Assembly (NCBI GenBank): GCA_029263455.1 | Contig: JAJCXM010000003.1 | Location: 1-64,000 of the forward strand | From: Holophagae bacterium | GTDB taxonomy: Bacteria; Acidobacteriota; Holophagae; Acanthopleuribacterales; Acanthopleuribacteraceae | Length of the DNA: 64,000 nt | Direction of reading: 5' to 3' | Shown here: positions 27,838 to 35,166 of the stretch, in pieces | Layout: each line of letters opens with the position of its first letter | Position numbering within the stretch: position 1 is the first letter of the stretch | Translations under genes and position numbers: made by a program | The notes under the pieces: model-generated | What the model was told of the DNA's origin: nothing | The model's database searches: none | The model's input: only the letters and a program-made list of their open reading frames with translations

Positions 27838-28297
27838 TTGTCTCCTCCTCCACCATGTCGGCAAGCTGATTGAGTGCCGTACCCCAACCATCCACAAAGC
27901 CCATTTCCGCATGCTTCTGGCGATCCTCATCGTTCTTGTGCAATGCAGTGGCCGTGTAGAGCGTACCTTCGGCATGCTCTTTTAGTGTGATGACAGCGGA
28001 GAAAAACGCTTGTTCGTTTGGACGCCAGCCGCCTTGTAGCGCATCAGTGAAGACAATTCGTTCATTCTCCACAACCTCTAAAAAGCAACCTTCCCCCTCG
28101 TTCATGACCGTACCATCTTTAAGCTTCATCGTTGTGTCGAAGCCACCTTCTGTAAAAAAATCGTGCTTGTTGGATGTCGTCACAACGGGCGTAGGCGCCC
28201 ACCATTTCACGAAATGCTCCGGCTCTTTCCGCGCCTTCCATACAGTTGCGCGTGGCGCCCTGATAACTCGGGAAATAGTTAAGTCTTTTTCCGTCAT
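27830..28297 (-). CDS. SRPBCC/AHSA1-domain protein 2
   Basis: A 155-aa START-like protein: KDLTISRVIRAPRATVWKARKEP, FVKWWAP, GGFDTTMKLKDGTVM and a C-terminal GFVDGWGTALNQLADMVE helix. The ATG at 28297 comes 2 nt after the ArsR stop, with AGGAGG ten bases upstream; a TTG six bases earlier is also possible. It is coupled to the next SRPBCC gene through an 8-nt overlap. Confidence 0.88.
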   Translation of the reverse strand: MTEKDLTISRVIRAPRATVWKARKEPEHFVKWWAPTPVVTTSNKHDFFTEGGFDTTMKLKDGTVMNEGEGCFLEVVENERIVFTDALQGGWRPNEQAFFSAVITLKEHAEGTLYTATALHKNDEDRQKHAEMGFVDGWGTALNQLADMVEEETNG

Positions 28298-28299
28298 GC

Positions 28300-28641
28300 T
28301 CAAAAATCCTCCTTTGCTAGATTGTTTTCGACGTATTCAGAAAGCCGATCTAAACGGCCCTCCCACAAGGCGCGTTGCTCGGACATCCAGGTTTCAGCGG
28401 CGGCCATTCTCTTCCCTTTTATTTTGCAGGTCCGCACCCGCCCTACTTTCTTCGAGCCAATTAGCCCCGAAGCTTCAAGCACACCGATGTGTTTCATGAA
28501 GGACGGCAAGGCCATGTTGAACGGCTCGGCCAATTCGCTGACAGTTGCCGATCCCCTACCAAGCTGTTGAATGACAGCGCGGCGAGTGGGGTCTGCCAGT
28601 GCATGAAAGACGGAATTGAGTGCAGTTTTATTGTTTTCCAT
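28300..28641 (-). CDS. ArsR family regulator heading the SRPBCC operon
   Basis: A 113-aa winged-helix protein: LNSVFHALADPTRRAVIQQL, recognition helix in EPFNMALPSFMKHIGVLE, wing near SKKVGRVRTCKI. No metal-binding cysteine pair. It heads a four-gene operon (ArsR plus three SRPBCC genes). The ATG lies 7 nt after a -10 box and the promoter spacer holds a perfect inverted repeat, so autorepression from a leaderless transcript is likely. It is clearly related to, but not a close duplicate of, the ArsR at 23642. Confidence 0.92.
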   Translation of the reverse strand: MENNKTALNSVFHALADPTRRAVIQQLGRGSATVSELAEPFNMALPSFMKHIGVLEASGLIGSKKVGRVRTCKIKGKRMAAAETWMSEQRALWEGRLDRLSEYVENNLAKEDF

Positions 28642-28646
28642 GTGGC

Positions 28647-28677
28647 TAACTATAAGTGTCTTGAATAGTTAGGTCAA
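28647..28677 (-). promoter_or_regulatory. Promoter with embedded ArsR operator
   Basis: On the minus strand TTGACC (28677-28672), a 17-nt spacer and TATAGT (28654-28649) form a good sigma-70-type promoter. The perfect 7-bp inverted repeat TAACTAT-N11-ATAGTTA (28671-28647) fills the spacer and the -10. A dimeric ArsR bound there would block RNA polymerase. The -10 lies 7 nt from the ATG, so the mRNA would be leaderless. Confidence 0.7.
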
Positions 28678-28680
28678 TGG

Positions 28681-29060
28681 CTAAGTTTTAGTTTCTATTA
28701 GAGAACAGCCTTGTCGTTTCCGCCCACCAACTCTCACCTATCCTTTTAGTGGCTTCTAAGTATCTGTGCTTCAACATAAGCGGTTTCGTCGGGTGAATCT
28801 CTCTGCTCAATTCCATTTCTGCCCTTCGCGTCCACGGTCATATGGTAAGCGAGATTTTCCGGGATTTTGTGTCGTGCAATCCGTCAAAACCTCGGCGTCA
28901 TTCGCAGGGGGTTTGTAGCAACCCCAATACGCGGCGTTCTCATCGGCATCTGGCAACTAGGCCGACTAGGCAGTGGTTGAAAAGATACAGCACATGAGCA
29001 AAATGAAAACCGCCATTATTCTTTATGTGCGAGGAGGAGTGTGGTCACAAGTGATCTATT
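28681..29060. other. Intergenic stretch without a supported gene
   Basis: I see no reading frame with a start signal, no RNA gene and no repeat copy here. The last bases before 29061 may retain a decayed piece of the 208-aa membrane protein gene, but similarity is weak. Confidence 0.5.
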
Positions 29061-29305
29061 CGTTTGGATTCTTGTTAAGACGAACAAATTAGTCTGCGTC
29101 TTTTTGGGGTGTGGCGACAATGATCAGAGCGACACCTAGCGCCGCAAAACCATGCTTCAGGCTATGGCCGGATAAGGATTCAGCTGTTAATTGGTAGATC
29201 CACATGTCGGACAGCTCCAGAACCTTAGCTCCAGCATAGGCTGCTAGCGCCCACCAAATTGGACGTCCCTTTAAGACGCCGTTGGGGTATAGGACTAAGA
29301 TGACC
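29061..29305. repeat. Right direct copy of the duplicated gene junction
   Basis: Contains the codons for GFLLRRTN and a stop, a relic of the 3' end of the 208-aa membrane protein gene, followed by the convergent 3' end of the intact ceramidase-like gene. It matches 23301-23540. Confidence 0.75.
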
Positions 29306-29856
29306 GGTAATAAGACTAAGGGCAAATATTGCACAAGGATGTACAACCTCAAATCGCCTTGACCTGACTGTTCGCTCCACCACCACCAAAAAACCGAAAA
29401 CAGCCCCAATACGACAAGACCAAGCAAGCTTCTGCGGCCCAGTCGTTCATGAATTCGATCACCCAGCACCATGGCAAAGAACGCCATAAAAGCAACCGTC
29501 ATAGGTAGACGATCCCATAACAAAGACGCAGTCGTTGGCTGCAAGTGATAATATGCCGAACCCAAGGCCACAACCATGACAGCGATGACAAACACCAAGT
29601 AGCCGGACTTCAAGCTAGCTGGCAGATTTGGTTTTCGTCTCAAGCCCCATACCCCGACTAGCAAGAATGGAAGATTGCTTATCAAGTTCCAAAAGTTGGG
29701 TAACCCTAAGATGAGTCGTTGATCCGCGAACTGGTGATAGCCAATGTCTTGAGCAATTGGCCCGAGTGAGAACACGTAGATAACGGCAATCACAGCCAAC
29801 AACACCCAAAGACGGCCTCGAATGGCCGGTCTTTTTGAAGCAACAGGATCAATCAT
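29089..29856 (-). CDS. Ceramidase-like integral membrane protein
   Basis: A 255-aa protein with about seven membrane segments and the pattern of the alkaline ceramidase/CREST superfamily: an NxxSNLPFLLVG segment near the start, GSAYYHLQPTTASLLWDRLPM with a conserved Tyr-His and Asp, and the C-terminal GHSLKHGFAALG with two histidines. In the family these His/Asp residues bind zinc and hydrolyse lipid amides; activity here is inferred. I start at the ATG at 29856 (MIDPVASKRP); a TTG 69 nt upstream is in frame. A truncated second copy lies at 23330-23548. Confidence 0.82.
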   Translation of the reverse strand: MIDPVASKRPAIRGRLWVLLAVIAVIYVFSLGPIAQDIGYHQFADQRLILGLPNFWNLISNLPFLLVGVWGLRRKPNLPASLKSGYLVFVIAVMVVALGSAYYHLQPTTASLLWDRLPMTVAFMAFFAMVLGDRIHERLGRRSLLGLVVLGLFSVFWWWWSEQSGQGDLRLYILVQYLPLVLLPVILVLYPNGVLKGRPIWWALAAYAGAKVLELSDMWIYQLTAESLSGHSLKHGFAALGVALIIVATPQKDAD

Positions 29857-30044
29857 GGCGGTAATGATTGCATAAATTTTCGCCACACACAGGTTATGAA
29901 ACCCGTCGATATGGTTTTCGGTCAAAGACTCGGTTCCCTGGTTGCTAACCTAGCATGAAGCGTCTTCTGGTCCTTTTACTGTGATTGCCTCGTAGCTCAA
30001 ACGGATTTGGTCTTTGATATTATGGCTAAATCAGCTGTGTGTCA

Positions 30045-30299
30045 TCAATAATGGTAGCGACATTGAATGATTAATATTGCCTCGGACTCGGCTTTATAGA
30101 CGAGCCGATGTTCGCGGTCGATTCGTATGGACCAGTATCCCGCTAGATTATGTTTCAATGGCTCGGGGTCGCCAAGACCGCTAAAGGGAGTCCGTTGAAT
30201 ATCTTTTATCAATTTGTTGATTCGATTGACTTTTATCCGATCACTACTCAGCCAATACACATAGTCTTCCCAAGCCAGTTTCGCCCAGGCAAGCGTCAA
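30045..30299 (-). CDS. yoeB: YoeB family toxin (ribosome-dependent mRNA endonuclease)
   Basis: An 84-aa RelE-superfamily toxin. It shows the Txe/YoeB pattern AWEDYVYWLSSDRIKVNRIN, the LSG-type loop FSGLGDPEPLKHNLAGYWSIRI, DREHRLVYK and the terminal RYHY, corresponding to the catalytic Arg, His and Tyr of E. coli YoeB. When freed from its antitoxin it cuts mRNA at the ribosomal A site. Its ATG overlaps the antitoxin stop as ATGA, the usual order for this system. Confidence 0.95.
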   Translation of the reverse strand: MTLAWAKLAWEDYVYWLSSDRIKVNRINKLIKDIQRTPFSGLGDPEPLKHNLAGYWSIRIDREHRLVYKAESEAILIIQCRYHY

Positions 30300-30550
30300 T
30301 TCTCGGCCAAACTATGGTCAAGCGTTTCTCCGGCATCAACTTGAGCAATTGCTTCAGCTAGTTGCGCAGCGTTGCGTGGGCTGGCTAACAGATAAGCGGT
30401 TTCCTCGTAGGACTCAAAGTCAGCCAGCGAAAGGACAACAGCGGGTTTCCCATTCTGTCTAGTGATCAGCATTGGCTTGTGATTCTCATTGACGAGATCA
30501 AGCGTACGCGCAAGATTCTTTCGAAATTCAGAATAAGAGATGGTCTCCAT
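30296..30550 (-). CDS. yefM: YefM/Phd family antitoxin
   Basis: An 84-aa antitoxin and autorepressor: METISYSEFRKNLARTLDLV, PMLITRQNGKPAVVLSLADFESYEET is the Phd/YefM DNA-binding half, and the C-terminal tail neutralises YoeB. AGGAGGGGG lies 3-4 nt before the ATG at 30550. Two hexamers just upstream match the known YefM operator layout, so the pair should autoregulate. Confidence 0.95.
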   Translation of the reverse strand: METISYSEFRKNLARTLDLVNENHKPMLITRQNGKPAVVLSLADFESYEETAYLLASPRNAAQLAEAIAQVDAGETLDHSLAEN

Positions 30551-30563
30551 GCCCCCTCCTTTC

Positions 30564-30604
30564 ATTGTACAGGTTATTGTACGCCGACATATGGATCCAA
30601 GCAA
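30564..30604 (-). promoter_or_regulatory. yefM-yoeB promoter and operator
   Basis: On the minus strand TTGCTT (30604-30599), a 17-nt spacer and TACAAT (30581-30576) give a promoter. Overlapping it are CGTACA (30583-30578) and TGTACA (30571-30566), with centres 12 bp apart. In E. coli, as I recall, YefM binds long and short palindromes with TGTACA cores at exactly this spacing. Confidence 0.75.
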
Positions 30605-30791
30605 AGCTAATTCGACCTGGCAACGGCCGCCCGAAGGGGCTCTGTGCGGTGTTGAAAAAATCCCTGGCTTTATGGACCGGGGCTATAATCTACCGCCACT
30701 TCGAGTCTGAAAACATCGACGCGCATGCTCATCCGGGACTCAGCCGATCAAGCAGCAAGCATTGTGGTATTTCAGGGCTATGATGTAAGCC

Positions 30792-30949
30792 ATTTGTTTA
30801 AAATAGCTTAACTCCTTATTTGCCGAAGGCAGACGGAGTGCGGTATCGACAGGAGCCCGAGCGACTGAGGTACCGCTTTGGAAGAAGTGCTAGCCACATT
30901 GAAGAGCTTGTACCGGGCATCGAACGCCGTGAGGTGCTCGGGTAAGTGG
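30792..30949 (+). repeat. Palindromic repeat family R1, copy B (left flank of AbiE)
   Basis: A 158-bp unit identical to 32830-32987 at all but 3 positions by my alignment, in the same orientation. It includes the GCGGTA...TACCGC inverted repeat and the CCGGGCA...TGCTCGG hairpin. Together the two copies bracket the AbiE toxin-antitoxin genes. Confidence 0.85.
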
Positions 30950-31037
30950 TTGGAACTTGCAGCATTGCCAATCACTGCTAGCATGAAGAACCCTTGGCGA
31001 CCCTAAACACCTTGAATACGTCCTTGTTTCCCTCATT

Positions 31038-31979
31038 CTATAGCCTGTGTGACCACACATTTATGTGGTCCATGATGGTTCGGAAGGCAGGCTGTCCCGA
31101 GTAATAGAGCGTTGACGTATTCAAGTACTCCCGTTCGTAGAGTTGATAGGTGTCGTCTTGCAAAGCAAAAGCGGGGTTCACCGCAATTGTCCGTTGATCT
31201 TCTTTGCGAAAGCGCCTCTTTTTATGGGCCAAGTAGTCCGGTGAGCCTATGAAAGTCTGGACTGTCGAGTCCTGAAGCAAACGATAGACATCATAGTAGT
31301 GGCGGATGAAATTACTTGGAAAAGTGCCTCTGGACTGCTGCATGCGGAATTTGGTTGAAATAGCCTGCAGCTTCTCGACCAGCGTATAACCAGGAATATA
31401 ACAAGCAACAAGTTTGGCGCGATTGTCGATGACATCCACATCCATGTTTGCTGCGTGATCAAACGCCCATGAACTAATCCTGCGAGGCTCATTTGGTTTT
31501 ACATCGTCGAATCCCACTTCCAGTAAAATGCCATGCTTTATGCCCTTCGAAAGCCCTGTAGCGTTTTTATAGTACAAACGTATTCCTCCGCTACGATATT
31601 TATCGTCGTCAAAGGCCACGTCTCGCTCCACATTCACTATTCCGTCAATGGCGATAGTTTCTGCAAGCCAATCATAAAAATCCTTCCGGGATATGCAGTG
31701 AGCGAGTTTGTTGTGGTTACGACCAATTTTCACGGCGCGATCCGCTGGCGGCTCAATGCGAATGTCTATGTCCTCGGAAAACCGCTGAATGATGCCATAG
31801 CCTTTGGAAAGTGATGTTCCGCCCTTTAATTCGAAAGACAGACCCATTTCCTGCAGTCCATATAGACAATGCATTATCCAATAGTCTTTTTCAACCGGAA
31901 CCGGGTCGATCTTGAGATTCTGTCCGACAATTCCGATCAGAGAAGCAAAGTCAGAATGATTGTGTAGGAAATTAGGCAT
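31038..31979 (-). CDS. abiEii: AbiEii-type nucleotidyltransferase toxin
   Basis: A 313-aa toxin of the AbiE (type IV-like) toxin-antitoxin/abortive-infection family. The nucleotidyltransferase core is visible as LKGGTSLSKGYG followed by RFSEDIDIRI, and the later TLVEKLQAI carries the conserved Lys. Relatives transfer nucleotides to tRNA acceptor ends or bind GTP and arrest growth. The gene overlaps the antitoxin by 8 nt, the usual layout. Growth arrest on phage infection is the role known for AbiE; for this copy it is inference. Confidence 0.92.
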   Translation of the reverse strand: MPNFLHNHSDFASLIGIVGQNLKIDPVPVEKDYWIMHCLYGLQEMGLSFELKGGTSLSKGYGIIQRFSEDIDIRIEPPADRAVKIGRNHNKLAHCISRKDFYDWLAETIAIDGIVNVERDVAFDDDKYRSGGIRLYYKNATGLSKGIKHGILLEVGFDDVKPNEPRRISSWAFDHAANMDVDVIDNRAKLVACYIPGYTLVEKLQAISTKFRMQQSRGTFPSNFIRHYYDVYRLLQDSTVQTFIGSPDYLAHKKRRFRKEDQRTIAVNPAFALQDDTYQLYEREYLNTSTLYYSGQPAFRTIMDHINVWSHRL

Positions 31980-32568
31980 CGCGATTTAGTGATTCGTCGT
32001 TCAGTGCGTCGGCAAAGAACCTTTTCGTCCCGATTTTGCCGTAACGCCGCACAGCACTGCTTAGACGGCGTCCAGCCATCGCGCAAGCCCTAACTTTGGC
32101 ATGCTCCAGCACCTTTTCCCTATCTTCTGCCAATTGCTCCAGATTATTCACTAGCTCAACCAGCAAGAATTCATTGTTCAGCTTGGTGGGCAAGAATGGT
32201 TTCCTTCGAAAATCAAACACCCGCCCACCTAAACTGAATTTGCCATGACGTTTGTAGTTATAGACTATGGTTTCGTTATAAAGCTGGGTAGTGCCGGCGC
32301 CCAGGGTATTGTAAGCATTAGGCGAGCTCAGCAGGAAGCGGCTATCTTTGAGGAAGGCTCTCACCAGCGTTTCATCCGTTGCTGGCGCTGGACCAAACAC
32401 GGTTTTCTTAGGGTAGCTATACAGCCCTCCCGATAGCTTTACCAGCGTGCCGTTTTCCACTAGTTTTTTCAGATGGCGATCGACCGCATTGGAATATTGT
32501 CTAAGATCCGCTCGCCGATATACTTGTCCAGCACGCATGTGCTTTTTCAGATCATTCAGTTTTGACAT
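31972..32568 (-). CDS. abiEi: AbiEi-type antitoxin with N-terminal winged helix
   Basis: A 198-aa protein: the N-terminal 60 residues look like a winged helix (HMRAGQVYRRADLRQYSNAVDRHLKKLVENGTLVKLSGGLY), the rest matches the AbiEi/DUF6088 antitoxin region (LGGRVFDFRRKPFLP, LVELVNNLEQLAED). Such proteins repress their own promoter and neutralise AbiEii. The ATG at 32568 follows GGGAGGAAC; a start 48 nt upstream lacks a ribosome site. Upstream TTGCAT and TATAGC elements may form its promoter. Confidence 0.88.
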   Translation of the reverse strand: MSKLNDLKKHMRAGQVYRRADLRQYSNAVDRHLKKLVENGTLVKLSGGLYSYPKKTVFGPAPATDETLVRAFLKDSRFLLSSPNAYNTLGAGTTQLYNETIVYNYKRHGKFSLGGRVFDFRRKPFLPTKLNNEFLLVELVNNLEQLAEDREKVLEHAKVRACAMAGRRLSSAVRRYGKIGTKRFFADALNDESLNRDA

Positions 32569-32703
32569 AACATTGTTCCTCCCTGACAAGCTATAAGTAG
32601 TAGAAGAATAATGCAAGTATTTTTAGTAAAAAACCATGCAACTAGTGAAACTTAGAACCAAAAGACACATGGTTGTATTTTGTTGGTCCCTCAAACCTCC
32701 CAA

Positions 32704-32784
32704 GCGCCCTAGCGCGACAGGATATAGCCCCGACCGCGAGGTCGGGGTGACATCACAATAGTTATCCAGAGCCCCATCGGGCAG
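32704..32784 (+). repeat. REP-like repeat family R2, direct copy
   Basis: GCGCCCTAGCGCGACAGGAT, ATAGCCCCGACCG and AGGTCGGGGT followed by GAGCCCCATCGGGC: two hairpins about 30 nt apart. Same layout as 33089-33169 and the inverted copies. Confidence 0.75.
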
Positions 32785-32829
32785 CAGAGAATACAGCAAG
32801 CAGCAAGCGTAACGTTAATGACGTAAATT

Positions 32830-33055
32830 ATTTGTTTAAACTAGCTTAACTCCTGACTTGCCGAAGGCAGACGGAGTGCGGTATCGACAGGAGCCCGAGC
32901 GACTGAGGTACCGCTTTGGAAGAAGTGCTAGCCACATTGAAGAGCTTGTACCGGGCATCGAACGCCGTGAGGTGCTCGGGTAAGTGGCGTGAAATTACGC
33001 TCAACTTTGCTCCCTCAGCGCTTGCGAACCTCGCTACGCTCGATTCGCAGACCCG
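32830..33055 (+). repeat. Palindromic repeat family R1, copy C (right flank of AbiE)
   Basis: The first 158 bp are nearly identical to 30792-30949. The remainder, through CTTGCGAACCTCGCTACGCT, is shared only with copy A at 881-1061. Confidence 0.85.
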
Positions 33056-33088
33056 GTCACTTCCACTCATTCCACCTCTTCGGCGAAT

Positions 33089-33169
33089 GCGCCAAAGCGC
33101 GACAGGCTATAGCCCCGACCGACAGGTCGGGGTAGGTGAAAAAGAACCCCGAGCCCCTTCGGGCGGCAC
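33089..33169 (+). repeat. REP-like repeat family R2, direct copy
   Basis: GCGCCAAAGCGCGACAGGCT, ATAGCCCCGACCG, AGGTCGGGGT, then GAGCCCCTTCGGGCGGCAC. The CCCCGACC/GGTCGGGG stem is perfect with the loop GACA. Confidence 0.75.
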
Positions 33170-33286
33170 ATCCGGCCTCCGACGTTCGCGTAAGATCTCC
33201 GTTGTCATATCGGTATGTGGGTTCAAAATATTCAATACCAATAATTTGCGTCAATATCCAATCAACAAATATTAGCCCAATTTCCT

Positions 33287-33360
33287 GCCGCCCGATGGGG
33301 CTCTTGGCTGATTTTGGTGTTTGACCCCGGCCTTACGATCGGGGCTAAATTCTGCCGCCT
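33287..33360 (-). repeat. REP-like repeat family R2, inverted copy
   Basis: Contains GCCGCCCGATGGGGCTC, then GACCCCGGCCTTACGATCGG followed by GGCTAAATTCTGCCGC. It is the reverse of the copies at 32704 and 33089 and more diverged; the stem survives as CCCCGG..TCGGGG with a mismatch. Confidence 0.65.
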
Positions 33361-33462
33361 CGGTAAGGCTAAAAGCCACGGCACACAAGGTGATCGACGC
33401 CACCTCAAGCGTCATGCATCAAGCTCCGATATAGAGAGCGAGCAGCTCGTTGCCGCTGCAGG

Positions 33463-33508
33463 TTGCTGCCGCCGCAGATTGCTGCCGCCGCAGATTGCTG
33501 CCGCTTTA
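33463..33508 (+). repeat. Tandem 16-bp repeat
   Basis: The unit TTGCTGCCGCCGCAGA is repeated twice exactly and a third time partially. It is not coding and probably arose by slippage. Confidence 0.7.
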
Positions 33509-33541
33509 GTTAGGTGTTTCAAAGGTGATGAAGAGACAATG

Positions 33542-33703
33542 TCGACGAGCTTGCTCGTCGAGCGCTGTCCTTCGGAATATTGTGAAGCCTGCAATGCATC
33601 GATACGGTATAGATTCGCGCTCGCGACGCAAGCATCGCGATACCACCATTCGTGTTCAACATTAATACGCGAAAAAGCGGAGGCACGCCTCCGCATTCCA
33701 CAT
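33542..33703 (+). repeat. Repeat family R4, second copy
   Basis: Opens with the perfect hairpin TCGACGAGC-TT-GCTCGTCGA followed by GCGCTG and closes with GCGGAGGCACGCCTCCGC followed by ATTCCACAT. It is the counterpart of the copy around 26443-26603, with paired base changes in both stems. The surrounding 33170-33790 shows no gene. Confidence 0.65.
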
Positions 33704-33792
33704 CGGAAACCGCGCTCTATCGTCGGTGATTTACTTCATACTTCCCTGCGCTGACTAACGTACCAGTGCGCGCAGCTCGCTGCCGCTGCAGA

Positions 33793-33934
33793 GACTGCAT
33801 GGTCTAAGTCCCGGCTACGCATCGCTTCGCTCCAGCTTCGCCGCGGCACCAGGCTACGTTCCCGCTATATTCGTAACTCACGTTTCTGTCATCCATTTTC
33901 TTGGCTTGCCGGGGCGTAGCTCCACTGGATGTGG
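33793..33934 (+). repeat. Repeat family R3, copy 1 (3' flank of the GIY-YIG gene)
   Basis: A 142-bp unit starting GACTGCATGGTCTAAGTCCC and ending in the palindrome-like CCACTGGATGTGG. It matches 34388-34529 at all but 2 positions, and its last 88 bp match 34247-34334. The GIY-YIG stop codon lies only 2 bp beyond it. Confidence 0.85.
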
Positions 33935-33936
33935 TA

Positions 33937-34191
33937 TCAAAGATGCTTTTTGGCCCAAGCACGACCCGCATGAGATTTCAGGTACTTTTCAAAAGCGATG
34001 GCCTTTACCTCATCTTTAAACGCCACCACGTTCTTGTAGCGCCATGGCCGTCCTTTAGCGGTATGTTTTACTCGGCCCAAGTTATGGGCACTCAGCCTGG
34101 CTTCCAAGTCTTTAGTGATACCAGAATAATAACTATGCGGTTGTGCCAATGTTTCTAAGATGTAGACGTAAACGAATTCGCTTTTCGGCAC
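33937..34191 (-). CDS. Small GIY-YIG domain nuclease
   Basis: An 84-aa stand-alone GIY-YIG domain: FVYVYILETL (GIY strand), YYSGIT (YIG strand), the catalytic-site Arg in DLEARLSAHN, and a C-terminal AIAFEKYLKSHAGRAWAKKH with the conserved Glu. Such short proteins are common, often multicopy and mostly unstudied; the fold is that of UvrC, Slx1 and homing endonucleases. The start is GTG at 34191 with an AGAAG upstream. Repeat copies R3 flank it on both sides, and it lies 348 bp from the tmRNA 3' end, so it may be a nuclease tied to the spread of that repeat. Confidence 0.88.
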   Translation of the reverse strand: MPKSEFVYVYILETLAQPHSYYSGITKDLEARLSAHNLGRVKHTAKGRPWRYKNVVAFKDEVKAIAFEKYLKSHAGRAWAKKHL

Positions 34192-34246
34192 GGGCTTCTT
34201 TTCACAATCTGTAAGGATATGGTGGAGCTAAATGGCTGTATGCTTT

Positions 34247-34334
34247 CACCAGGCTACGTTCCTGCTATATTCGTAACTTACGTTTCTGTCATCCATTTTC
34301 TTGGCTTGCCGGGGCGTAGCTCCACCGCAGGTGG
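34247..34334 (+). repeat. Repeat family R3, copy 2 (5' flank of the GIY-YIG gene)
   Basis: An 88-bp partial copy starting CACCAGGCTACGTT and ending CCACCGCAGGTGG, with a few substitutions relative to copies 1 and 3. The terminal palindrome arms CCACC/GGTGG are kept while the loop differs (GCA versus GGA). Confidence 0.85.
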
Positions 34335-34387
34335 CGAGATGTTGATCGATGAAATCTTGGTTTGAGAGCGAATCGGTAAAATTGTAT

Positions 34388-34529
34388 GACTGCATGGTCT
34401 AAGTCCCGGCTACGCATCGCTTCGCTCCAGCTTCGCCGCGGCACCAGGCTACGTTCCCGCTATATTCGTAACTCACGTTTCTGTCATCCATTTTCTTGGC
34501 TTGCCGGGGCGTAGCTCCACCGGAGGTGG
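34388..34529 (+). repeat. Repeat family R3, copy 3, adjoining the tmRNA 3' end
   Basis: Full-length 142-bp copy ending CCACCGGAGGTGG, 9 bp from the CCA end of tmRNA. Copies 1 and 3 are nearly identical, so the spread is recent. Confidence 0.85.
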
Positions 34530-34538
34530 AACGGAGCC

Positions 34539-34892
<354 letters not shown>

Positions 34893-34918
34893 ACGGCGAC
34901 GCATCTTCAGGCTCACAA

Positions 34919-34927
34919 ATTGTATCA
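34919..34927 (-). promoter_or_regulatory. Candidate extended -10 promoter of tmRNA
   Basis: TGATACAAT on the minus strand lies 26 nt upstream of the mature 5' end, leaving a short leader for RNase P to remove. No clear -35. Confidence 0.5.
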
Positions 34928-35166
34928 CAAGTTGCGATCCACCAGCGATCGAGCGATTGCGCGCAAGTAAAAAGCTGACGCCCAATGGTCATGACACCTG
35001 TCACACAAACTAATGACCCGCGTCCCTTTGTCTCCCTTTCAAATGAACTATGTTCGGGTTAACACACAGGTATTAAACAAATTTATCGAATTCAAGAAAG
35101 TTGCGTTTTGCAGACAACATTGCAAGACGGATCACTTTCATTTGCAGTCAATCTGCGTAGGGGGAA

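Noticed and set aside
33463-33508. Short tandem repeat considered as a CRISPR-like array
   Set aside because: Units are 16 bp, directly joined and without spacers; no cas genes are present.
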